A stretch of 64,000 nucleotides of DNA from Pseudomonas sp. Bout1 (GCF_034314165.1 NZ_JAVIWK010000001.1:3797001-3861000), one strand, 5' to 3'; numbered from the stretch's first letter, positions 54,118-63,328 are shown. Program-made: numbers and translations. The notes: generated by a model from the sequence alone, not told the origin.

Positions 54118-54792
54118 TCACCCCAGCCTTGCGTGCACAAACATCCGGGCTTTGTGGGTCATCTGGTCGAAGTGCCGGTCGCGCTGTTTCTCGGCATCGA
54201 TCATCGCCCGCTTGCCGTGCTTTTGCAGCAGGTAGGTGTGGATCTGCCGCACCTCCAGCGAGCTGTAGATCGACGCCACATCCAGCAACCCCATCAAGCC
54301 GTCCGTGCTGTAGTCGCGGGTGTTCATCAACACCTGAGTGCCACGCACACCGCGCAGTTGAAAGCCCATGGACTCAAACGCCGGCACCTTCTCCACCGCG
54401 CAGGTCAGTTCGGCGTGAGGGTAGCGAGCCAGCATGTCCTGCATCATCGCCCGCGCCACGCCTTTGCGCCGATGGCTGGCGTGCACCGCCATGTAGGCCA
54501 CGCCGCACGCCTCGGGATCGTCCTTCACCGGCAGGTAAAGCAGGAAGCCAATCACCTGCTCCTGCGCGTCCAGCGCGACGATCAATTCAACCGCAATGCC
54601 CTTCGACCCGCCCAGCGCCTCCAGGTACAGGTGCACCTCATAGCCGATCGCATACTGGTACACGTTGTACAGCAGGTTGCTCGGCGCGATGGCGACCATG
54701 CTGATGTCGGTCAGGTAGTCGACCACCATCTGCAGGATCTGCGCGTTGATCGGTTCGGGGCATGGTGTTTCGTAACGGGTAAGGCTGAACAT
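54118..54792 (-). CDS. GNAT family N-acetyltransferase
   Basis: This 224-residue protein has a GNAT core with VAYMAVHASHRRKGVARAMM (about 97-116), which includes the R/K-x-x-G-x-G/A acetyl-CoA loop. It has a C-terminal helical extension of about 70 residues of unknown role. AGGAA lies just before the ATG. The acceptor is unknown. Confidence 0.82.
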   Translation of the reverse strand: MFSLTRYETPCPEPINAQILQMVVDYLTDISMVAIAPSNLLYNVYQYAIGYEVHLYLEALGGSKGIAVELIVALDAQEQVIGFLLYLPVKDDPEACGVAYMAVHASHRRKGVARAMMQDMLARYPHAELTCAVEKVPAFESMGFQLRGVRGTQVLMNTRDYSTDGLMGLLDVASIYSSLEVRQIHTYLLQKHGKRAMIDAEKQRDRHFDQMTHKARMFVHARLG

Positions 54793-54885
54793 TCGAATTC
54801 CTGGTGTTTCGTGTCAAGGCTGGGCGGATTGTACCTGTTGAAGGGCCGCAGTAGGCCCGGAGCGAATTACTTCAGTCCTATTGTG

Positions 54886-55015
54886 GCGAGGTAGCTTGCT
54901 CCCGTTGGGCTGCGTAGCAGCCCCAATCAAACACACCGCGTTCTTTCAGCTAGAAACAGGATGCAGGTTTTGGGGCTGCTCCGCAGCCCAGCGGGAGCAA
55001 GCTCCCTCGCCACAG
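54886..55015. repeat. REP pair with long centre, GTGGCGAGG type
   Basis: GTGGCGAGGTAGCTTGCTCC and GGAGCAAGCTCCCTCGCCAC enclose about 90 bases, with GGGCTGC / GCAGCCC inner arms. Its right arm forms the 3' end of the truncated LysR frame described next. Confidence 0.8.
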
Positions 55016-55211
55016 GGAGTCGGTGCTTTCCAAATTGGTGAGCCAGGCTCGGCTGTCGGCGTCCAGGCGCGGGTGCCAGAGCATCGACACGGTGAAGTCC
55101 GGGAACGCGAACGGCAGCGCAAAGCGGTGGAGGTCGCTGTGCAGGTTGGCGGTATGGCGCTCGGGTACGCTGGCGATCAGGTCGGTGCTGCGGGCCAGCG
55201 CCAGGGCGACA
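55010..55211 (-). pseudogene. C-terminal fragment of a LysR regulator
   Basis: The minus strand reads VALALARSTDLIASVPERHT, then HRFALPFAFPDFTVSMLWHP and RLDADSRAWL. This is the end of a LysR effector domain of the kind that closes 'VSMLWHPRLDADPAHRWLR'. There is no N-terminal domain, and at the other side the frame runs into the REP and stops. About 65 residues of a normal 300 remain. Confidence 0.75.
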
Positions 55212-55213
55212 CA

Positions 55214-55260
55214 TATCTTGACAAGATAAAATCGTTACGACTATTGTCTGACAACCTGAT
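55214..55260 (+). promoter_or_regulatory. lhgR promoter and operators
   Basis: TATCTTGACAAGATA (55214-55228) is a perfect 15-base palindrome containing a -35 TTGACA (55218-55223). TATTGT (55242-55247) follows 18 bases on as the -10. TTGTCTGACAA (55244-55254), a second perfect dyad, overlaps the -10. GTCTGACAACCTGAT (55246-55260) recurs before lhgO. Confidence 0.65.
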
Positions 55261-55275
55261 CACCAAGGTTTTCCC

Positions 55276-55986
55276 ATGCTTGAGCTCCAGCGCCCTGATT
55301 CGCTCGTTGTGCGCGTTGTCAGCGCCATCCGCGCCGAAATCGATTCTGGCCAACTGGCGCCCGAGGCACGCCTGCCCACCGAACAGCAACTGGCTGAACA
55401 GCTCAATGTCAGCCGTTCGGTGGTGCGCGAAGCGATTGCCCAGCTCAAGGCCGACGGCGTACTCACCGCCCGCCGTGGCCTGGGCTCATTTATCTCGCAA
55501 ACCCCGGCCGGCACTGTATTCCGCTTCCCGGAAAAAAACGGCCGCCGCCCGGACCTGGCGCAGATGTTCGAAGTGCGCCTGTGGATCGAAACCCAGGCCG
55601 CCTCGATTGCCGCCCTGCGCCGCGACGCTGCAGACCTGCTGCGCATGAAAAGCGCCCTGCAGGAAATGCACGACAAGCGCGCCGACTTCGAAGCCGCCGC
55701 CCTGGCCGATGTGGAATTCCATCGCGCCATCGCCGAGGCCAGCAAGAACGATTATTTCGTGGCCTTTCATGACTTCCTCAGAAGCCAACTGGCCAGCGCC
55801 CGCAAGACCGCCTGGGAAAACTCTGCCACCCGCTTCGTCAGCGGCTCGGCCGACGCCACCCAGGAACACACCGCGCTGTACCAGGCCATCTTCGACAGTG
55901 ATGCCCAAGGCGCCGCCGCCTGTGCCGAGGCGCACTTGCGCGCCGCAGCCAGGCGCCTGAACCTGGAATTGCCCGCCATCAACTGA
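55276..55986 (+). CDS. lhgR: FadR-type GntR regulator LhgR
   Basis: This 236-residue protein has a GntR winged helix (LPTEQQLAEQLNVSRSVVRE near 36-55) and a FadR/FCD helical effector domain with metal-binding His/Asp residues (DVEFHRAIAEASKN, EHTALYQAI). In P. putida, LhgR represses lhgO and is released by L-2-hydroxyglutarate. Adjacent lhgO and a shared operator sequence support this assignment. Confidence 0.82.
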   Translation: MLELQRPDSLVVRVVSAIRAEIDSGQLAPEARLPTEQQLAEQLNVSRSVVREAIAQLKADGVLTARRGLGSFISQTPAGTVFRFPEKNGRRPDLAQMFEVRLWIETQAASIAALRRDAADLLRMKSALQEMHDKRADFEAAALADVEFHRAIAEASKNDYFVAFHDFLRSQLASARKTAWENSATRFVSGSADATQEHTALYQAIFDSDAQGAAACAEAHLRAAARRLNLELPAIN

Positions 55987-56045
55987 CCGATCCAGACCCT
56001 TTTGAAGCGTGCCTTGGGTACGCCGTTTTTTTAATAAAACCATTA

Positions 56046-56060
56046 GTCTGACAACCTGAT
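56046..56060 (+). promoter_or_regulatory. LhgR-type operator before lhgO
   Basis: GTCTGACAACCTGAT is identical to the 15 bases at 55246-55260 before lhgR. It lies 33 bases before the lhgO ATG. Confidence 0.65.
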
Positions 56061-56092
56061 AAGCAGACTGAAATGCGTAGGTACTTAAAACA

Positions 56093-57286
56093 ATGATTTA
56101 TGACTTTTGCATCATCGGCGGCGGCATCGTCGGCCTGGCCACTGCGATGGAGTTGCTCAAGCGCCAGCCCAACGCCTCTTTGGTGATTTTGGAAAAGGAA
56201 AGCCTGCTGGCCAAGCACCAGACCGGCCACAACAGCGGGGTAATCCATGCCGGCATCTATTACGCGCCGGGCAGCCTCAAGGCCGATTTGTGCAAGCGCG
56301 GCGCCGAAGCCACCAAGCAGTTCTGCACCGAGCACGGCATCAAGTTCGAGGTGTGTGGCAAGCTGCTGGTGGCCTCCACGCCGCTGGAAGTGCAGCGGAT
56401 GGAAGCGCTCTACGCCCGCTCGCAGCTCAACGGGATGAAGGTCGAACGCCTGGACGCCGACCAGTTGCGCCAGCGCGAACCGAACATCGTCGGGCTGGGC
56501 GGGCTGTTTCTCGACACCACCGGCATCGTCGATTACCGCGAAGTCTGCGAAACCATGGCCCGGGTGATCCGCCGCGCCGGCGGGGAAATCTGCCTGGAAC
56601 GCACCGTCACCGCGATCGTCGAGGACACCGACAAAGTCACCGTCAGCACCCGTGGCGAAAGCTGGCAGGCCAAACACCTGGTGGTGTGCGCCGGCTTGCA
56701 ATCGGACCGCCTGGCGGTGATGGCCGGGGTAAAGATCGACCACCAGATCATCCCGTTTCGCGGCGAATACTTCCGCCTGCCAGCATCGAAAAACAACCTC
56801 GTCAACCACCTGATCTACCCGATTCCCGACCCGGAGCTGCCGTTTCTCGGTGTGCACCTGACCCGCATGATCGACGGCAGCGTCACCGTCGGCCCCAACG
56901 CCGTACTGGGCCTTGGCCGCGAAAACTATCGCAAGTTTTCGGTGAACTGGCGCGACGTGGCGCAGTACGCAAGCTTCCCGGGCTTCTGGAAAACCATCTG
57001 GCAGAACCTCGGCTCCGGCAGCGTCGAGATGAAGAATTCACTGTTCAAGTCCGGCTACCTGGCGCAATGCCGCAAGTACTGCCCCTCGCTGAACATCGAA
57101 GACCTGCTGCCCTATGAAGCCGGCATCCGCGCCCAGGCCGTGATGCGCGACGGCACCCTGGTGCACGACTTCCTCTTCGCCCAGACCCCGCGAATGCTCC
57201 ACGTGTGCAATGCGCCTTCACCCGCTGCCACCTCCGCGATTCCTATCGGCGCGATGATCGCCGACCGCATGTTCACGCCCGCCTGA
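56093..57286 (+). CDS. lhgO: L-2-hydroxyglutarate oxidase/dehydrogenase LhgO
   Basis: This 397-residue FAD enzyme oxidises L-2-hydroxyglutarate to 2-oxoglutarate, passing electrons to the respiratory chain. It has FAD motif CIIGGGIVGLATAMELL (residues 5-21), QTGHNSGVIHAGIYY near 43 and the C-terminal GIRAQAVMRDGTLVHDF near 343, all typical of LhgO. The next gene is a dicarboxylate-type transporter. Confidence 0.93.
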   Translation: MIYDFCIIGGGIVGLATAMELLKRQPNASLVILEKESLLAKHQTGHNSGVIHAGIYYAPGSLKADLCKRGAEATKQFCTEHGIKFEVCGKLLVASTPLEVQRMEALYARSQLNGMKVERLDADQLRQREPNIVGLGGLFLDTTGIVDYREVCETMARVIRRAGGEICLERTVTAIVEDTDKVTVSTRGESWQAKHLVVCAGLQSDRLAVMAGVKIDHQIIPFRGEYFRLPASKNNLVNHLIYPIPDPELPFLGVHLTRMIDGSVTVGPNAVLGLGRENYRKFSVNWRDVAQYASFPGFWKTIWQNLGSGSVEMKNSLFKSGYLAQCRKYCPSLNIEDLLPYEAGIRAQAVMRDGTLVHDFLFAQTPRMLHVCNAPSPAATSAIPIGAMIADRMFTPA

Positions 57287-57344
57287 CACACCGCAATACG
57301 CCTCACTTTGACAATAAATATAATGACCAGGAAGGAACTCCAGA

Positions 57345-58670
57345 ATGACGGCAACAGCCCGCACCCCAGACACCGAAACGCCCGAACAAACCAGCAAACG
57401 CCTGCGCAAAGTCGCGGCCGCAACCATCTTCGGCTCGATGCTGGAGTGGTATGACTTTTATCTGTACGCCACCATGGCGGCGATTGTGTTCTCGAAGATC
57501 TTCTTCGATAACAGCGACCCGAAAGCCGCGACGCTGATGGCGTTTTCCACCTTTGCCATCGGCTTTATCGCACGCCCGTTTGGCGGCATCCTGTTTGGCT
57601 ACCTGGGCGACAAATTCGGGCGTAAACAAGTGCTGGTGCTGACCTTCTGCATGATGGGCGTGTGCACCACCCTGATCGGGCTGATCCCCAGCTACGCCTC
57701 CATCGGCATCTGGGCGCCAATCGTGCTGGTGTTTATCCGCATCATCCAGGGCTTGGGCGCCGGGGCCGAATTGTCCGGCGCGGCGGTCACCTCCTACGAG
57801 CACGCCAGCGAAGGCAAACGCGGCAGCCAGGGTGCATGGCCGGCGCTGGGGCTGAACCTGGGCTTGTTGCTGTCGTCGCTGACCGTGTACCTGCTGACCA
57901 TCAACGGCAATGAATTCCTGCTGGCCGGCGGCTGGCGGATTCCGTTCATTTGCAGCATCGCCCTGGTGGGTGTAGGCCTGTGGGTACGCAACAGCATTCC
58001 GGAAACCCCGGAGTTCAAGGAACTGAGCAAGGAAACCGCGAAAGCCCAGGCCTCGCCGCTCAAGGCGCTGTTCAAGAACGACCTCAAGGGACTCGCGGTG
58101 GTGTTTTTCGTGGCGATTGGCTACAACGCTCTGAGCTACATCTTCAAGACTTTTTCCCTGGCGTACCTGACCCAGTTCAAGGGCGTTGATGTGCACGTCA
58201 CCTCGCTGTCGGTAACCATCGCCAGCCTGATCGCCATCGTCGCCGTGCCGTGCTTCGGCTGGCTGTGCGACAAGTGGAGCAGCAAGACCGTGCTGATGCT
58301 CGGGGGCCTGTTCTCGCTGCTGTTTGCCTACCCGTTCCTCGCGCTGCTCAATACCGGCGAGAGCCTGATGATCTATGTCGCCATCGGGGTGGGCACCGGC
58401 ATCCTCGCGCCCATGATGTTTGCCCCGCAGGGTTCGTTCCTGAGCCGCCAATTCCCGACTCAAACCCGCTCTTCGGGCTTTGGCACCGGGCGCGAAATCG
58501 GCACCGCGATCGCAGGTGGCCTGGCGCCATTAGGGGCGTTGTCGATGGTCGCTGCGTCAGCCACTCACTCCACTGATGGCGTTGTGATAATCCTTGCGAT
58601 CTCGTCCCTGCTGGTGGTGGTGTTCGCCTTGTGTGACCAGGGCCGTAAACACTCGGCATTCAAGAACTGA
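57345..58670 (+). CDS. MFS transporter of the metabolite:H+ symporter family, probably for 2-hydroxyglutarate or 2-oxoglutarate
   Basis: This 441-residue protein has 12 membrane segments and the MHS signature GSMLEWYDFYLYATMAAIVF near 27-46, with GYLGDKFGRKQVL near 85. Relatives carry 2-oxoglutarate, citrate or shikimate. Its place 58 bases after lhgO suggests uptake of L-2-hydroxyglutarate or a related acid. Confidence 0.85.
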   Translation: MTATARTPDTETPEQTSKRLRKVAAATIFGSMLEWYDFYLYATMAAIVFSKIFFDNSDPKAATLMAFSTFAIGFIARPFGGILFGYLGDKFGRKQVLVLTFCMMGVCTTLIGLIPSYASIGIWAPIVLVFIRIIQGLGAGAELSGAAVTSYEHASEGKRGSQGAWPALGLNLGLLLSSLTVYLLTINGNEFLLAGGWRIPFICSIALVGVGLWVRNSIPETPEFKELSKETAKAQASPLKALFKNDLKGLAVVFFVAIGYNALSYIFKTFSLAYLTQFKGVDVHVTSLSVTIASLIAIVAVPCFGWLCDKWSSKTVLMLGGLFSLLFAYPFLALLNTGESLMIYVAIGVGTGILAPMMFAPQGSFLSRQFPTQTRSSGFGTGREIGTAIAGGLAPLGALSMVAASATHSTDGVVIILAISSLLVVVFALCDQGRKHSAFKN

Positions 58671-58751
58671 GGCAAAAAGTTCGGACCAACGGGTGCATGG
58701 ATGCCCCTTCATCGCGCATCATGGGCACTTTCAAGCTCAAGGGAAACGTCC

Positions 58752-59606
58752 ATGCGCGTTCTGTCATTGATGATGGGTCTTACGACGCTGGCCGCCAGTC
58801 TGGTGTTTAGCGCCCAGGCGCAGGCGGGTGAAGAAAGCCTGTTGGTCGACTCGATCAATCAATACCGCAGCCAGGTCCAGCGCTGCGGCAACCAAGGTTC
58901 CCAGGAGTTGCCGCCCCTGGCCAGCGACTCGCGGCTGGTGTTGCCGGTCAACAGTGTCGGCGACTTACAGCAGGCGCTGGCGCGGGCGGCGTACCCGATG
59001 GTCAACGTGCAGGCCATCAGCCTGAGCGGGCCCAAGAATGCCGAGGCCGCGATGAAAGCGGTGCGCGAAAGTTTTTGCCGGGTGGTGCTCGACCCGCAAT
59101 TTATCGATATCGGCGTGAGCAACAGCGGCCAGGACTGGCGTATTGTGCTGGCCCGCCCGCTGCTGACCAGCGGCCTGGGTGAAACCCAGACCGAAGGCAG
59201 GAAGGTACTCGACATCATCAACGCCGCCCGCCAACAACCGCGGCAGTGTGGCGTCCAGGCGTTTGCTGCCACCACGCCCCTGAGCTGGAACGAAGAACTC
59301 GCCAGCGCCGCCGCTGGCCACGCCCGCAACATGGCCAACGGCAACTTCTTCGATCACCTGGACCATGACGGCCGCACCCCGGGCGACCGGGCAGAACTGG
59401 CAGGCTACATCGGCCAGCAGATCGGCGAAAACATCGCCGCCGGCATGGACACCCCACGCAAGGTGGTCGACGGCTGGCTCGCCAGCCCCGGGCACTGCGC
59501 CAACCTGATGAACCCGCAGTTCCGCGAAATGGGCGCCGCCTATGCCATGGACCCGAAGAGTGACGCGGGTATCTACTGGACCGGGTTATTTGGCGCGCAG
59601 CAGTAG
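58752..59606 (+). CDS. Secreted CAP-domain (SCP/PR1-like) protein
   Basis: This 284-residue protein has a signal peptide (LMMGLTTLAASLVFSAQAQA-G) and a C-terminal CAP domain (about 150-280). Recognisable elements are AAAGHARNMANGNFFDHLDHDG and GENIAAGMDTPRKVVDGWLASPGHC; histidines match the CAP cavity. The N-terminal 130 residues resemble another, unassigned fold. Function unknown; such proteins can bind sterols, lipids or glycans. ATG 58752 is favoured over 58701. Confidence 0.85.
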   Translation: MRVLSLMMGLTTLAASLVFSAQAQAGEESLLVDSINQYRSQVQRCGNQGSQELPPLASDSRLVLPVNSVGDLQQALARAAYPMVNVQAISLSGPKNAEAAMKAVRESFCRVVLDPQFIDIGVSNSGQDWRIVLARPLLTSGLGETQTEGRKVLDIINAARQQPRQCGVQAFAATTPLSWNEELASAAAGHARNMANGNFFDHLDHDGRTPGDRAELAGYIGQQIGENIAAGMDTPRKVVDGWLASPGHCANLMNPQFREMGAAYAMDPKSDAGIYWTGLFGAQQ

Positions 59607-59626
59607 CGGTGTGTATCCCAGGGTAT

Positions 59627-59654
59627 CCTCGCAGCGGTTCGACACACTGCGAGG
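59627..59654. terminator. Hairpin after CAP-domain gene
   Basis: CCTCGCAG (59627-59634) pairs with CTGCGAGG (59647-59654) over 12 bases, 20 bases past the stop. No T-run follows. Confidence 0.45.
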
Positions 59655-59694
59655 CGTTGCGCCCCCGGGAGTGAAACATTACGGATACGCCAGC

Positions 59695-59746
59695 ACGGTT
59701 TCCTGTGCACACCGGCCCACCCCGAGGCCACTTATCAGGAAACCGT
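59695..59746 (+). promoter_or_regulatory. 11-bp inverted repeat covering the ohr ribosome site
   Basis: ACGGTTTCCTG (59695-59705) and CAGGAAACCGT (59736-59746) are perfect complements. The second arm contains AGGAA, the only ribosome binding site for ohr (ATG 59748). If transcribed, the stem would hide this site; as DNA it could instead be a repressor operator. Confidence 0.6.
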
Positions 59747-59747
59747 C

Positions 59748-60167
59748 ATGTCCCAGAACAGCACCGTGCTCTACACCGGCAAGACCCACACCACTGGCGG
59801 GCGTGAAGGCGCGTCCCACAGCGATGACCTGCAACTGGACATCAAGCTGGCGCCGCCAGGCTCCAGGGCTGCGGGCACCAATCCCGAGCAGTTGTTCGGT
59901 GCCGGCTGGTCCGCCTGCTTTATCGGCGCGATGGGCAAGGCCGCGCAAACCCTTCAGGTTCGCCTGCCGGCTGGCACAGCGGTGAACGCCGAGGTAGACC
60001 TGCTGCACAGCCCGGAACATGGCTACTCCCTGCAAGCCCGCCTGCGCGTCAGCCTGCCGGGTATCGAACACTCGGTCGCCCAGGCGCTGGTCGACCTGGC
60101 CCACCAGACCTGCCCGTATTCGAAGGCAACCCGCGGCAATATTGATGTACTGATTACCCTGATCTAA
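59748..60167 (+). CDS. ohr: Organic hydroperoxide resistance protein Ohr
   Basis: This 139-residue OsmC/Ohr-family peroxidase reduces organic and fatty-acid peroxides with lipoyl-protein electrons. Both catalytic cysteines are present, in GWSACFIGAM (near 57) and LAHQTCPYSKATRGN (near 122), with the supporting GTNPEQLFGAGW. The usual MarR-type regulator OhrR is not in the window. Confidence 0.92.
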   Translation: MSQNSTVLYTGKTHTTGGREGASHSDDLQLDIKLAPPGSRAAGTNPEQLFGAGWSACFIGAMGKAAQTLQVRLPAGTAVNAEVDLLHSPEHGYSLQARLRVSLPGIEHSVAQALVDLAHQTCPYSKATRGNIDVLITLI

Positions 60168-60204
60168 AGCGCAACATGGTATTCAGGTTGGTAGCCGGCT
60201 TTTT

Positions 60205-60228
60205 GTGGGAGCACGCTTGCTCGCCTAT
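60205..60228. repeat. Partial REP arm
   Basis: TGTGGGAGCACGCTTGCTCGCC resembles one arm of the GTGGGAGC REP family without a full partner. It lies in the 204-bp gap before the histidine kinase gene. Confidence 0.45.
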
Positions 60229-60371
60229 TTTTGGCCGGCGCGAAGCGTGATTATTGGCGCAGACATTAAAATGCCATCTAGTCGATAATCCTGCTGAACT
60301 GGCTGAATCCAGGGGTGTCTGTACGTTGGCACCCCTACTTCAGCAACCCGTGGCAAAAAGGCGCGCACCGA

Positions 60372-62048
60372 ATGACAAACTGGCTGCAAGGCGGCGGCGA
60401 AATGGCCGAACGGTTCCGGCATCACGACTGGGCCACCACGCCACTTGGGACGCTGGACCACTGGCCGGATGTGCTCAAGACCACCGTTGCGCTGTGCCTC
60501 GCCTCAAGCTTTCCCCAGGCAATCGTCTGGGGGCCTTCGCTGGTCACCCTGTACAACGACGGGTTTATGCCGATTCTTGGCAACAAGCCCGACGCACTCG
60601 GGCGGCCTTTCAGCGAGATCTGGCAGGAAGCCTGGGCCCAAATCAGCCCCATCGCCGACGCAGCCTTTGCCGGTGAAGCCACCTTCATCGAAAACTTCCC
60701 GTTGATCGTCGAACGCGGCGGTGCACCGGAGCAGGCATATTTCACCTTTTGCTACAGCCCGATTCGCGATGTGCAAGGTACCGTGGTCGGCATGCTCGAC
60801 ACCGTGACCGAAACCACCGCCACCGTCGTCCTGTCCCGGCGCCTGGCCGAGCTGAATGCAACCCTGGAGCAGCGGGTCGACGAAAGGAGCACCCTGCTGG
60901 CCCAGACCGAAGCGGCGTTGCGCCAATCACAAAAACTCGAAGCCATTGGCCAGTTGACCGGTGGCGTGGCTCACGACTTCAATAATCTGCTGACCATCAT
61001 TCGCTCGTCCGTGGATTTTCTGCGCATGCCGAGCCTGTCCGAAGAACGTCGCCAGCGGTACATGAGCGCCGTCACCGACACCGTGGAACGGGCAGGCAAA
61101 TTGACCAGCCAGTTGCTCGCCTTTGCTCGGCGCCAGCCGCTGAACCCGCAAGTATTCGACGCATGCCTGCGGGTAAAAAATATTGGCGAGATGCTCGAGA
61201 CGGTCACGGGCGCGCGGATTCAGGTGCGGGTCGAACTGCCCGGGCAACCGTGTTACATCCGTGCCGACTCCAGCCAGTTTGAAACCGCCCTGATCAACAT
61301 CGCCCTTAATGCCCGGGACGCCATGAACGGCCAAGGCACCCTCACCCTGCGCCTGGACGCCGACCAACCGCTGCCGCGCATCCGGGGCGATGCTGGCTCG
61401 CGCCAGGCGTTCATCGCGATTGCACTGACCGACACCGGCAGCGGTATTCCCGGTGAATCTTTCGAGCGCATCTTCGAACCGTTTTTTACCACCAAGGACG
61501 TCGGCAAGGGCACCGGCCTGGGCTTGTCCCAAGTGTTCGGTTTCGTCAAGCAATCGGGCGGCAACGTTGATGTCGCGAGCAGGGTCGACCAAGGCACGGT
61601 GTTTACCCTGTACCTGCCGCAAGTGGCGCCCGAAGAGGGTTCCGAGCGCGGCACCGAGGCGGCTGGCGGGCTGATCGCGGAAGACGCCCAGCGCCATATC
61701 CTGGTGGTGGAAGACAACCTGGAAGTAGGCGCCTTTGCCAATCAGATCCTCCAGGACCTGGGCTACCAGACCACCTGGGCAACCCATGGCGAACAAGCGC
61801 TGGCGCTGGCCGGCGAGGATGCTATGGCGTTCGACGCGGTATTTTCCGATGTGGTGATGCCCGGCATCAGCGGCGTGGCACTGGCCAGGGAATTGCGCCG
61901 GCGCAGGCCCGACTTGCCGGTAGTCCTGACCTCGGGTTACAGCGAGGAACTGGCCGAAAGCGGCTATGAAGGCCTGGCGTTCCTGCCCAAACCCTACTCG
62001 GCCGACCAGGTTTCACAGGTGCTGGCCAAGGCGCTGCTCAAGGGCTGA
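60372..62048 (+). CDS. Hybrid histidine kinase with receiver domain
   Basis: This 558-residue cytoplasmic protein has a PAS-like sensor (about 30-160: FPQAIVWGPSLVTLYNDGFMP), a coiled segment, and a HisKA domain with His201 in GGVAHDFNNLLTI. An ATPase domain (N box INIALNARDAM, GTGLGLSQVFGFV) follows, then a receiver with Asp493 in VFSDVVMPGISG. It has no membrane segment, so it senses an internal signal. No response regulator gene follows. ATG 60372 is preferred to 60315. It converges on the diguanylate cyclase gene. Confidence 0.9.
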   Translation: MTNWLQGGGEMAERFRHHDWATTPLGTLDHWPDVLKTTVALCLASSFPQAIVWGPSLVTLYNDGFMPILGNKPDALGRPFSEIWQEAWAQISPIADAAFAGEATFIENFPLIVERGGAPEQAYFTFCYSPIRDVQGTVVGMLDTVTETTATVVLSRRLAELNATLEQRVDERSTLLAQTEAALRQSQKLEAIGQLTGGVAHDFNNLLTIIRSSVDFLRMPSLSEERRQRYMSAVTDTVERAGKLTSQLLAFARRQPLNPQVFDACLRVKNIGEMLETVTGARIQVRVELPGQPCYIRADSSQFETALINIALNARDAMNGQGTLTLRLDADQPLPRIRGDAGSRQAFIAIALTDTGSGIPGESFERIFEPFFTTKDVGKGTGLGLSQVFGFVKQSGGNVDVASRVDQGTVFTLYLPQVAPEEGSERGTEAAGGLIAEDAQRHILVVEDNLEVGAFANQILQDLGYQTTWATHGEQALALAGEDAMAFDAVFSDVVMPGISGVALARELRRRRPDLPVVLTSGYSEELAESGYEGLAFLPKPYSADQVSQVLAKALLKG

Positions 62049-62050
62049 AG

Positions 62051-63178
62051 CTACTCGGCCACCGCCACCTGGTTGCGCCCCAGGGCCTTTGCCCGGTAAA
62101 GCGCCTTGTCTGCCGTGTTCATCAGCCCGTGCAAGTCTTGATCCACAGCCCGGGCCCAGGCCACCCCGAGGCTGGCGGTAAGCCCATGCACCGGCTCGCT
62201 GGTCAGCCCGGCGATGGCCTTGATCAACTGCTCGGCGATGTCGCGCCCGGTCTCCAGCGAGGTGTCCGGCAACAGCACCGCAAACTCTTCGCCGCCCAAC
62301 CGGCCATAGACATCGGCCTGGCGAAACGACGCGCTGATCACCCCGCCAATTTGCCGCAGCACCTGGTCGCCGGCCTGGTGGCCGTAGGTGTCGTTGATGT
62401 TTTTGAAGTGGTCCATGTCCATCATCAGCGCGCATAAGGGTTGCTGGTGCTGCCGGCATTGCTCGTACAGCAACTGCGCATGTTCAAAAAACGCCCGGCG
62501 ATTCATCAGGCCGGTGAGTTCGTCGGTTTGTGCGGCGCGGGTGGAGATATTGTGGGCGCGTTCCATTTGCCGGGTCAGGCGAAAGGCTTTCTCCAGGGCA
62601 TCGGAGAGTTTGCGCGTGGCGCCGCCTACAAAGGAAGAAAACACCAGCACCGCCAGCCCCATGCCCACTTGCATCGAGGACGGTTGAAACAGCAGCCACA
62701 CCGTACACGGCAGCAGTACCAGGGCCATGGACACCAGCGTCATGTAGCGATAGGCCGAATAACACGAGACCGCGCTGACGGACATGCCCACGGTAAACAG
62801 CATCACCAAAGCCTGGGACAGTCGGTCGTCAGTCGGTATCAGCGCCAGTGCGCCTGCGCCCCATACCCCGGCAGACAGCATCAGCGTGATCCAGTAGCGC
62901 CGTTCCCAGCGGGCGGGAGTGCGCTCATGGTTGGGGCAGCGAAACCAGGCCATAAACATCGATACACGCAACAGTGACGTGCCGGCCAACACCACCAGCC
63001 AGACCATTATTACCGTGTGGTCAAACCGTTCCCAGCACAGCCAGCACAGCATGGCGGCCGCCATATAACTGCCGAAAACCGCAGAGAATGACTGTCGAAA
63101 TAGCTGATGCAACCGATCTGTTCGTACCTGCTCCTCGATGAAGCAATCCTGGTCCTGCCCACGCCCAAGGCCATTCAT
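62051..63178 (-). CDS. Membrane diguanylate cyclase (GGDEF)
   Basis: This about 375-residue protein has five or six N-terminal membrane segments (WLVVLAGTSLLRVSMFMAWF, LMLSAGVWGAGALALI and others) and a C-terminal GGDEF domain. The active site is GGEEF (near 295), and the inhibitory RxxD site (RQAD) stands exactly five residues before it, so product inhibition is expected. No phosphodiesterase domain is present. ATG 63178 is preferred; a GTG 39 codons upstream is also open. Confidence 0.88.
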   Translation of the reverse strand: MNGLGRGQDQDCFIEEQVRTDRLHQLFRQSFSAVFGSYMAAAMLCWLCWERFDHTVIMVWLVVLAGTSLLRVSMFMAWFRCPNHERTPARWERRYWITLMLSAGVWGAGALALIPTDDRLSQALVMLFTVGMSVSAVSCYSAYRYMTLVSMALVLLPCTVWLLFQPSSMQVGMGLAVLVFSSFVGGATRKLSDALEKAFRLTRQMERAHNISTRAAQTDELTGLMNRRAFFEHAQLLYEQCRQHQQPLCALMMDMDHFKNINDTYGHQAGDQVLRQIGGVISASFRQADVYGRLGGEEFAVLLPDTSLETGRDIAEQLIKAIAGLTSEPVHGLTASLGVAWARAVDQDLHGLMNTADKALYRAKALGRNQVAVAE

Positions 63179-63328
63179 TTGGTCCGCCTGATCATACTGC
63201 CGCGACAAAGTGCCATTGTGGCATCCTGCCAGTAGCCCTAACAACTGAATCAAGCGTGCCAGAGCGCCGAAAGCAGGATAAATATAGGTGAACACCTTCT
63301 CTCGCGCTCCAGGGATCAGAGCCTACTC

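Noticed and set aside
57303..58463. 386-codon minus-strand frame over the MFS gene after lhgO
   Set aside because: It is antisense to a clear 12-helix transporter and is rich in Gln, His and Arg as such shadows are.
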